Below, piece after piece: positions 33,710 to 39,916 of a stretch of DNA of 39,916 bases. The first letter of the stretch is position 1; the number at the start of each line of letters is the position of its first letter. The position numbers were made by a program, and so were the translations under genes. The stretch is from Paludibacter sp. 221 (lineage in GTDB: Bacteria; Bacteroidota; Bacteroidia; Bacteroidales; Paludibacteraceae), in assembly GCF_010501035.1 (NCBI RefSeq), contig NZ_QVMH01000016.1, positions 1 to 39,916 on the forward strand, in the 5' to 3' direction. The notes below the pieces were generated by a model. It was not told where the DNA came from. It saw only the letters and a program-made list of their open reading frames with translations, and made no database searches.

Positions 33710-36700
33710 ATGGATAAAAAAATTAAAGTACTTTTCAGCATAAGTTTATTGTTATTCCTTTTTTACGGTTGCTCTACGAAAAAGAACACGTGGCTTACCC
33801 GTAATTTTCACTCTATGACAACGAAATATAACGTTGCGTTCAACGGGAGTGAGAGTTATAACGAGGGGTTGAAAAATATCCTGTCGGCAAATCAGGATGA
33901 TTATTCCACTATCATCCCTATGTATCCTATCAGCCGCCACTCCAATGCTACGGCAGGCACTTCCAACATGGATAAAACGATTGAGAAAAGCCGTAAAGCC
34001 ATTAAACTCCACTCGATAAAGGTGAAGCCCAAGCGCGATTTGAAAAAATGGAACGACCCCGAATATCAGGCTTTTTACAATCAGAACGAGTTTAATCCGG
34101 CACTTAAAGAGGCTTGGATGATGATAGGAAAAGCTGAATTTCATAAAGCCGACTTTTTAGGCTCGGTAGGTACGTTCTCTTATATTTCCAAATATTATTC
34201 TGCCGATAAAGACCTTGTGGCACAGTGCCAACTGTGGATGGTGCGGGCTTATGTAGAGATGGACTGGATTTACGAGGCCGAGCAAATGCTTGAAAAAGTG
34301 AATCAGGATGACCTGCGAAGCACAAGTATCGGGCTTTCGGCATCGGCCAACGCTGTACTTCTTCTCAAAAAAGGACAGTATAAAGATGCAATCCCTTTTG
34401 TAGAATTGTCTCTATCCCGCGAGCGGGATAAAGCCATGAAGCAACGTTTTACTTTTCTGCTGGCACAGCTTTACGAGCAAACGGGCGACAAGCAGGCTGC
34501 CACAAAAGCCTATTCGGATGTTATAAAGATGAATCCGCCTTATACAATGGACTTTAATGCGCGTATAAGCAAGGCGCAACTGGTGTCGGGCAGCGATAAG
34601 GAGAAAGTGCTGAAGGACTTGCGCAAAATGGCAAAAAACGCGAATAACAAGGAATATCTCGACCAGATATATTATGCTATTGGCAATATATATTTGCACG
34701 ATGGCGACACCGCGCGCGCTATAGAAAACTATGATTTATCGGTAGAATCCAGTACCCGCAAGGGGGTGGAAAAAGCGGTGACGCTTATTACTTTGGGCGA
34801 CTTGTATTACGGCCGGCGCGAATATGTGAAAGCACAGCCTAATTACGATGAAGCATCGAAAATACTTACGAACGAGAACAGCGATTATGCACGTGTTGCG
34901 AAGCTGGCAGAAGTATTGAGCGATTTGACGAGGGAGTATGAAGTAGTTGTGCTACAGGATAGCTTGCAGCATCTTGCTACTCTGCCTAAAGACAAGCAAC
35001 TGAAAATCATAGAAAAAGTGATTAAGGATAAAGCCGAAGCCGAGGAACGTGCAAAGCTGCAAGCCGAACAGCAGCAGCGTGATGAAGGTGACCGTTTTGT
35101 GCCACTCGGAGGGCCTATTGGTGCTAATGCCGGCAAGTGGTATTTTTACAATCCGAATCTAATACGTTCGGGTAAATCAGATTTCCAACGGCAGTGGGGA
35201 AACCGTAAGCTGGAAGATAACTGGCGACGCTCGAACAAATCGACAGCTATGTTTGCAGATAGCTCGTTTGATGCAATGGGTGACGGAACCGAAACAGGAG
35301 ACATAGAAAGCGGTGACGGAACAGCAGCCACTCCGGCAGCAATGGACGATACGAAGCCGGAATACTACTTGCGTCAGATACCTGCCACTCCGGAGCAAAT
35401 AAGCCGCTCGAATGCTGAGATAGCAGATGCACTGCTCAATATGGGTGCTATCTACAAGGACAGGCTCAACGACCTGCCTATGGCGATTGATACGTATGAG
35501 GATTTTATCCGCCGTTTTAGGTCTGACGAGCGTGTGCCCGATGCTTATTTCCAGCTTTATCTGGTGGAAACCAAACAGCAGAACACCGCCGGAGCTAATG
35601 CTTACAGAACAAGGATTATTAATAATTATCCTAAAAGCAAGTATGCACAAATACTCTCGCAACCTAATTATATAGAACAGTTCAACCGGATGCAGAAACA
35701 GCAGGATTCGCTGTATGCGGCCACTTATCAGGCTTATTCAAACAACGATTTCCGTACAGTTGTTCGGAATACCGGGTATGCTGAGAAGAATTTTCCACTT
35801 TCCAACCTGATGCCTAAATTTAAGTTCCTTAGTGCGTTGAGCATAGGAAAGACCGATACGCCTCAAAACTTTGAAACAGCCCTTAACGAGGTGGTCGAAA
35901 CCTACCCTCAGAGCGATGTGAGTGCAATGGCTAAAGATATTGTGGCACTTATCCGTCAGGGGCGCGAAGCGCAAACAGGAACCTCGCACGGAACTTTGCT
36001 TACTCGCCGGGGCGATGAGTTGAAGGCGGTAATGGAAGAAGAAGGCATTACGTCGGAAAAAGCATTTTCGCCCGAGATGCAAGGCAAACACCGTGTTATG
36101 CTTATAAGCAGTGCCGAACAGCAAGACATGTACCAACTGATGTATCAGGTGGCTGCGTTTAACTTTACACGCTTCATGGTGAAGGAGTTCGATTTGGTTC
36201 TGAACTTGCTGGATGATACCCAACAGGTGCTTTCGGTAACTAATTTTGAATCGTACGAAGAAGCGGTGTGGTATCTTAATTCTATCAATTCAGACCTGAC
36301 CATTGCCGACTGGGTGACACGGTTGGGTATTCAGGAGGTAATTATATCGGAAGAAAACTTTGCGCTGATTCGCATTTTAGGTCTGGACGATTATTTGTCG
36401 TTCCAAGCTCAGCATTTAGGAAAAATTCCGGCGAAGCCTACTACAAGCCGACCGAAAGAAACAAAACCTAAAGAAGAGGAAAAGAAAAAAGAAACTCCGG
36501 TACAACCCGAACGTCCTATAGCTCAGCAGCCTGAACAAAAACAGGAGGAAGCTAAGCAAGAGCAGCAACAGGAGGTTGTAGCGGTGCAAGAGCCGGAGAA
36601 AAAAGAAGAAGTAGCGGTGGTAGAACAGCCCGAAGCGGCAGAAACTCCGGTACAAGTTCAAGAGCCTGAGCCTGAGCCTGAAGAGGAGTTGGAATTGTAC

Positions 36701-37072
36701 AAGGGGCTGTTTGCTTATCAACCCGAAAAACCTCACTTTGTAGCAGTATATATTATGAGAGGCTCTGTGAATTTTGATAAGTTCAAGGCTGATGTGGATG
36801 CTTATAACTCTCAAAATTACGGTATGCTCAATTTGAATATATCGTTGGAAAATGTAGGCGACCAGCAGGTTATTATCATCGGTAGCTTTAATGATGCCAA
36901 CATTGCAAAATCGTATCTGATGAGGATAGTAAAAGAGCGTGAGTTGTTCGAGGGGCTTCGTGGAAGCAACTACCGTAACTTATTGGGTACTCAACGAAAC
37001 CTGAATGTAATGATGCAAAACAACGCTCTGAGTACTTATACCACATTTATGCAGGAGTATTATTTGAAGTAA
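33710..37072 (+). CDS. porW: PorW/SprE-type T9SS TPR lipoprotein
   Basis: A 1120-aa predicted lipoprotein (lipobox before Cys21 in LFLFYGCSTKKNTW) required for type IX secretion and, in gliders, motility (SprE). The segment after the cysteine, CSTKKNTWLTRNFHSMTTKYNVAFNGSESY, is the hallmark of this family. Tetratricopeptide repeats cover roughly residues 140-420 and again 570-760. A low-complexity region rich in Glu, Gln, Pro and Val spans about 905-1000, and a small C-terminal domain follows (about 1008-1120). It should sit in the periplasm bound to a membrane. It precedes porX, separated by a RAYT gene and repeats. Confidence 0.88.
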   Translation: MDKKIKVLFSISLLLFLFYGCSTKKNTWLTRNFHSMTTKYNVAFNGSESYNEGLKNILSANQDDYSTIIPMYPISRHSNATAGTSNMDKTIEKSRKAIKLHSIKVKPKRDLKKWNDPEYQAFYNQNEFNPALKEAWMMIGKAEFHKADFLGSVGTFSYISKYYSADKDLVAQCQLWMVRAYVEMDWIYEAEQMLEKVNQDDLRSTSIGLSASANAVLLLKKGQYKDAIPFVELSLSRERDKAMKQRFTFLLAQLYEQTGDKQAATKAYSDVIKMNPPYTMDFNARISKAQLVSGSDKEKVLKDLRKMAKNANNKEYLDQIYYAIGNIYLHDGDTARAIENYDLSVESSTRKGVEKAVTLITLGDLYYGRREYVKAQPNYDEASKILTNENSDYARVAKLAEVLSDLTREYEVVVLQDSLQHLATLPKDKQLKIIEKVIKDKAEAEERAKLQAEQQQRDEGDRFVPLGGPIGANAGKWYFYNPNLIRSGKSDFQRQWGNRKLEDNWRRSNKSTAMFADSSFDAMGDGTETGDIESGDGTAATPAAMDDTKPEYYLRQIPATPEQISRSNAEIADALLNMGAIYKDRLNDLPMAIDTYEDFIRRFRSDERVPDAYFQLYLVETKQQNTAGANAYRTRIINNYPKSKYAQILSQPNYIEQFNRMQKQQDSLYAATYQAYSNNDFRTVVRNTGYAEKNFPLSNLMPKFKFLSALSIGKTDTPQNFETALNEVVETYPQSDVSAMAKDIVALIRQGREAQTGTSHGTLLTRRGDELKAVMEEEGITSEKAFSPEMQGKHRVMLISSAEQQDMYQLMYQVAAFNFTRFMVKEFDLVLNLLDDTQQVLSVTNFESYEEAVWYLNSINSDLTIADWVTRLGIQEVIISEENFALIRILGLDDYLSFQAQHLGKIPAKPTTSRPKETKPKEEEKKKETPVQPERPIAQQPEQKQEEAKQEQQQEVVAVQEPEKKEEVAVVEQPEAAETPVQVQEPEPEPEEELELYKGLFAYQPEKPHFVAVYIMRGSVNFDKFKADVDAYNSQNYGMLNLNISLENVGDQQVIIIGSFNDANIAKSYLMRIVKERELFEGLRGSNYRNLLGTQRNLNVMMQNNALSTYTTFMQEYYLK

Positions 37073-37151
37073 GAAATAATAATTAGTAGCGCGCGAGGGG
37101 TAAGGAATAAAAGTAATGTCTGTCTCATCGGATTTATAATCCGATGATGTC

Positions 37152-37335
37152 TTAGAGGTTGTTTTAAATTTTACTCGCAAGATAAATTTTGGTAATTTTT
37201 TAGGGAAATTTTGACTTTATTTTACTCATTTAGCGGGCTAAATGAGTAAAATGAGAGGTGAAATTTAGCTACGCTCAATTTCGTGTCACAAAAAGGGACA
37301 TAATTTATTGCGAAAAAGATATATTCTATATTCAA
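37152..37335. mobile_element. MITE-like element, second copy type
   Basis: The left end is TTAGAGGTTGTTTTAAATTTT; the right end, read in reverse complement, is AGAGGGTTTTGAATATAG, an imperfect terminal inverted repeat. Inside are a TTTTAGGGAAA motif, a perfect 16-bp stem (37219-37234 with 37237-37252, around GG) and, inverted, CTTTTTCGCAATAAA near 37303-37320. The same ends and internal motifs occur at 12527-12674. It encodes no protein. Confidence 0.45.
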
Positions 37336-37343
37336 AACCCTCT

Positions 37344-37396
37344 GTTCGGCGTAGCGTCCCGCTACGTCGTTGCTAAAAGCAAAGCTCCTGCTTTGC
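37344..37396 (-). repeat. REP-like unit, left flank of the RAYT gene
   Basis: GTTCGGCGTAGCGTCCCGCT and following bases, containing the palindrome GTAGCG-TCC-CGCTAC (37351-37365), then AAAGCAAAGCTCCTGCTTTGC. It is a near-perfect inverted copy of 38005-38056 on the other side of the transposase gene. The same pair of hairpins occurs at about 1977-2025. Confidence 0.8.
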
Positions 37397-37427
37397 AAAC
37401 ACAAAACACAAAAGACAAGAATAAAGA

Positions 37428-37997
37428 ATGAGTACAGGATACCAGATAAAGGAACAAGATGGATTACATTTTGTAACATTTCAGATAGTAAGGTGGATTG
37501 ATATCTTCACGCGTCGTATTTATCGGGATATTGTAGTAGAAAGTTTATGTTTTTGTCAACAACAAAAAGGCTTGGAAATATATGCTTTTGTAATAATGAG
37601 TAATCACATACATTTAGTGATTCGCAGTTCAAAAGGAGATTTAAGCACAACGATAAAGGAGTTTAAAAGTTTTACTGCCAAACAGATATTGAAAGCGATA
37701 GACACTGAACCGGAAAGCAGACGTGATTGGATGTTGAACTTATTTGAGTTTTCGGCAAAACAACATAAACGCAATGAAAAACATCAGGTTTGGACACATG
37801 AAAACCATGCAGAAATAATTTACGAAGATAAATTTCTTCTTCAAAAAGTAAATTACATTCACGAAAATCCTGTTCGTGCAGGCATTGTAGAAAAGGCAGA
37901 AGATTATTTGTATTCAAGCGCAAGGAATTATGCCGGATTGTCAACTTGTTTAGATGTGATAGTAACACCATTATCGGGTAAAAAGATTAAACGATAG
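37428..37997 (+). CDS. REP-associated tyrosine transposase (RAYT, Y1 transposase family)
   Basis: A 189-aa single-domain HUH transposase. The metal-binding HUH motif is in FVIMSNHIHLVIRS (His-Ile-His, about residues 61-63). The family-typical LLQKVNYIHENPVRAGIVEKAEDYLYSSARNYAG lies near the C-terminus; its tyrosines include the likely nucleophile (about residues 142-166), and the NPVRAGIV segment is diagnostic of RAYTs. IS200-type enzymes are shorter and lack it. The gene is flanked by inverted REP-like hairpin units, as expected for a RAYT that processes REP DNA. The reading frame is intact. It sits between porW and porX. Confidence 0.9.
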   Translation: MSTGYQIKEQDGLHFVTFQIVRWIDIFTRRIYRDIVVESLCFCQQQKGLEIYAFVIMSNHIHLVIRSSKGDLSTTIKEFKSFTAKQILKAIDTEPESRRDWMLNLFEFSAKQHKRNEKHQVWTHENHAEIIYEDKFLLQKVNYIHENPVRAGIVEKAEDYLYSSARNYAGLSTCLDVIVTPLSGKKIKR

Positions 37998-38004
37998 AAG
38001 CATA

Positions 38005-38056
38005 CAAAGCAAGAGCTTTGTTTTTAATGGCGACGTAGCGGGACGCTACGCCGAAC
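38005..38056 (+). repeat. REP-like unit, right flank of the RAYT gene
   Basis: CAAAGCAAGAGCTTTG hairpin, then GTAGCG-GGA-CGCTAC (38035-38049), ending GCCGAAC. Inverted relative to 37344-37396 and in the same orientation as 1977-2025. It is followed by GAGAGGG and a CTTGATTCTTGGCTC segment (about 38093-38110). Confidence 0.8.
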
Positions 38057-38218
38057 GAGAGGGTCTGCAGTTTATAGTCTACTGACGACATAATCTTGAT
38101 TCTTGGCTCTAAAATCATTCTTGTAGCTTATTCACATTAATTCATCTTTTTTGGAAAATATGAATCCAACAAATCCCATTTTTATTCGTTAGTGTAGTAT
38201 AGTTTAAAATTGATTTTT
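38057..38218. other. porX leader
   Basis: Gene-free. It contains a TCTTGATTCTTGGCTC-type repeat (about 38093-38110) and AT-rich sequence. No convincing TAnnTTTG box is seen, so the porX promoter is not assigned. Confidence 0.4.
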
Positions 38219-39766
38219 ATGAAAAAAGATAAAATACTTTGGGCTGATGATGAGATTGATTTGTTGCGCCCTTACGTCCTGTTTCTGGAAGAAAAAGGAT
38301 ATGACGTAGTTACCGCCACTAATGGTAAAGATGCTATTGATTTTGCCCGGGAAGATAGTTTTGATATAATATTCCTGGATGAGAATATGCCGGGCCTGAG
38401 TGGTTTGGAAACTCTGGCACAGATAAAGGAAACAGACCCAAATGTGCCTGTGGTGATGATAACCAAGAGCGAGGAAGAAAATATAATGGATATGGCTATT
38501 GGCAATAAAATAGCCGACTACCTTACCAAGCCCGTCAACCCAAGCCAAATTCTGCTTACACTGAAAAAGAATATTCATAAGAAAGAGATTGTTACCGAGC
38601 ATACAACCTCTACTTACCGTTCGGAGTTTGGGCGTATAGGGATGCAGATAAATGATTCGCTGACCTATGAAGATTGGGTCGAGGTTTATAAAAAACTGGT
38701 GTATTGGGAGCTTGAACTTGCCGAAACCGATAATGGTATGGACGAAATGCTCCGTATGCAAAAAGACGAAGCAAACAGTACGTTCACTAAATTTATCAAG
38801 AAGAATTATCTTGATTGGTTCGAGCATCCGGAGAATCGTCCTTTGATAAGTCCGGAACTGTTTAAAACAAAGGTATTCCCTCTTTTGGATAAAGGAGAGA
38901 AAGTGTTCTTTATCCTGATTGACAATTTTCGTTACGACCAGTTCCGTATTATTCGCGAGATGCTTAGCGAGTTTTATCAGTTTGAGGACGAGAGCCTGTA
39001 TTGTAGTATTTTGCCTACTGCTACCCAGTATGCACGCAATGCCATTTTCTCAGGGTTGATGCCTTTGCAGATTCAGGAAATGTTTCCCGAACTGTGGGTT
39101 GAAGAGGAAGAGGATGAAGGTAAAAACCTGAAAGAAAAAGATTTGATAGAAACCCAGATAAACCGTTTTCGTAAAAACTACACATTTTCGTACCACAAGA
39201 TAAATGACTCAAACGCTTGCGAAAAACTGATTGAGCAACTGCCTCAGCTGGACAGCAACCAGTTGAATGTTTGTGTGCTGAATTTTATTGATATGCTTTC
39301 GCATGCCCGTACCGACTCGAAAATGATGCGTGAGTTGGCGAATGATGCTGAGGCTTACCGTTCGTTAACGCTTTCGTGGTTTAAACATTCGGCTACCTAC
39401 GAGCTTTTCAGGGCTATCTCGCGTCGTGGCTACAAGGTGATTCTGACTACCGACCACGGTACTATTCAGGTAGATAATGCAATAAAAGTAGTAGGCGACA
39501 GGAATACGAATGTAAACCTGCGCTATAAGGTGGGTAAAAACCTGAGTTACAATAAAAAAGAAGTGTTTGAAGTAACGCAGCCTTCCAAAATAGGTTTGCC
39601 AAGCCCCAATATAAGCTCAACATATGTATTTGCGGGGAATGACGATTTTTTTGCCTATCCCAATAACTACAATTACTATGTGAGTTACTATAAAAACACG
39701 TTTCAGCACGGGGGTGTTTCTATGGAAGAAATGCTTATCCCCATAATACAGATGGAACCCAAATAG
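38219..39766 (+). CDS. porX: T9SS response regulator PorX (receiver plus PglZ domain)
   Basis: A 515-aa two-component output protein that controls type IX secretion genes with the histidine kinase PorY and sigma factor SigP in Porphyromonas gingivalis. The receiver domain (about 4-120) is complete: acidic pair in WADDE, phospho-acceptor Asp54 (IIFLDENMPG), Thr in VVMITKSEEE and the Lys in YLTKPV. The C-terminal PglZ/alkaline-phosphatase-like domain (about 200-515) shows ILIDNFRYDQ, PTATQYARNAIFSGLMP and TTDHGTI, consistent with a metal-dependent phosphodiesterase site. I chose the ATG at 38219 over a TTG at 38210. No kinase is in the window. Confidence 0.93.
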   Translation: MKKDKILWADDEIDLLRPYVLFLEEKGYDVVTATNGKDAIDFAREDSFDIIFLDENMPGLSGLETLAQIKETDPNVPVVMITKSEEENIMDMAIGNKIADYLTKPVNPSQILLTLKKNIHKKEIVTEHTTSTYRSEFGRIGMQINDSLTYEDWVEVYKKLVYWELELAETDNGMDEMLRMQKDEANSTFTKFIKKNYLDWFEHPENRPLISPELFKTKVFPLLDKGEKVFFILIDNFRYDQFRIIREMLSEFYQFEDESLYCSILPTATQYARNAIFSGLMPLQIQEMFPELWVEEEEDEGKNLKEKDLIETQINRFRKNYTFSYHKINDSNACEKLIEQLPQLDSNQLNVCVLNFIDMLSHARTDSKMMRELANDAEAYRSLTLSWFKHSATYELFRAISRRGYKVILTTDHGTIQVDNAIKVVGDRNTNVNLRYKVGKNLSYNKKEVFEVTQPSKIGLPSPNISSTYVFAGNDDFFAYPNNYNYYVSYYKNTFQHGGVSMEEMLIPIIQMEPK

Positions 39767-39916
39767 TAGGAGCAGGTTGTCATTCTCAACTATAATAAAA
39801 TGGGACTTGTAACTGAATACTTGTAATTGTTAAGGGCAAGCGCATCAAAATATGCAGAATTGCTATTTTATTCTTTCGTAGTCGTAGCTAATCTTTCCGC
39901 CTCAGCTGGTGAGCGT
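39767..39916. other. Right edge: repeat module, no clear gene
   Basis: It contains a CTTGTAACTGAATACTTGTAATTG module (39804-39829), nearly identical to 13450-13472. On the minus strand a frame is open from the edge to TAA at 39868-39870 (about 15 codons, ending RLATTTKE), which could be the tail of a gene outside the window but is too short to judge. Confidence 0.4.

Larger units (their letters stand above)
37073..37427. repeat. Repeat-rich spacer between porW and the RAYT gene
   Basis: Contents in order: CATCGGATT-TAT-AATCCGATG hairpin (37126-37146), a possible porW terminator without a T-run; the MITE-like element 37152-37335 with a 16-bp perfect stem; and the left REP-like inverted unit 37344-37396. 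No gene is seen. Confidence 0.65.

Noticed and set aside
39868-39916. Possible C-terminal end of a minus-strand gene at the right edge
   Set aside because: Only about 15 codons are visible and another frame gives an equally plausible tail (GGKISYDYERIK before a TAG); not enough to call a gene.

Overview
The window is chromosomal DNA from a member of the Bacteroidota, most likely the order Bacteroidales (Porphyromonadaceae/Dysgonomonadaceae-like; the genus is not resolved). The evidence is: type IX secretion (T9SS) genes porW and porX; a secreted CotH-like protein with a T9SS C-terminal sorting domain; Bacteroidota-type promoters (TAnnTTTG boxes) upstream of many genes; no convincing Shine-Dalgarno sequences; several proteins with Bacteroidota lipoprotein signals; and family-typical gene sets such as DUF4292 next to an EnvC-like gene and pyrE-SRPBCC-argH-exonuclease.

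Layout. 1-5.3 kb: a GT39-type membrane glycosyltransferase, a GtrA flippase-like protein, then a coupled DUF4292 lipoprotein/EnvC-like pair. 5.5-9.7 kb: parE, the T9SS-exported CotH protein, tadA. 9.7-14.2 kb: a membrane metallophosphoesterase, a coupled hemerythrin/pseudo-receiver LuxR pair, a Prx6-type peroxiredoxin, a small GNAT and an Fe-S/CDGSH fusion. 14.5-20 kb: pnp, gyrB and a LOG-family nucleotide hydrolase. 20-25.8 kb: a GH16-like protein, the Kdo genes kdsA and kdsD, mgsA and argS. 26-29.4 kb: an aspartate aminotransferase, a patatin, a DUF456 membrane protein and a lipoprotein version of peptide deformylase. 29.5-33.2 kb: pyrE, SRPBCC, argH, a DnaQ-like exonuclease and a 55-aa protein. 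33.2-39.8 kb: a small membrane protein, porW, a REP-associated tyrosine transposase (RAYT) and porX. The last 150 bases hold no convincing gene. No rRNA, tRNA or CRISPR was recognised.

The genes are mostly ordinary housekeeping. The striking part is between them. Many intergenic spaces are mosaics of short dispersed modules, many palindromic, that recur in different orders and orientations across the 40 kb. One palindrome flanks the RAYT gene as inverted copies and recurs 35 kb away beside the glycosyltransferase, so the window probably contains both a mobiliser and some of its REP-type substrates. Other modules sit within a few bases of start codons, one has apparently been translated into the N-terminus of the LOG protein, and two 68-bp copies of another bracket gtrA. 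A separate pair of MITE-like elements with large palindromes lies near 12.6 and 37.2 kb.

Functionally, porX (two-component output), porW (T9SS accessory lipoprotein) and the CotH cargo belong to one secretion theme. The glycosyltransferase, gtrA, kdsA and kdsD belong to envelope polysaccharide/LPS synthesis. The hemerythrin/LuxR pair, the peroxiredoxin and the CDGSH protein suggest a cluster concerned with oxygen, NO or redox stress.
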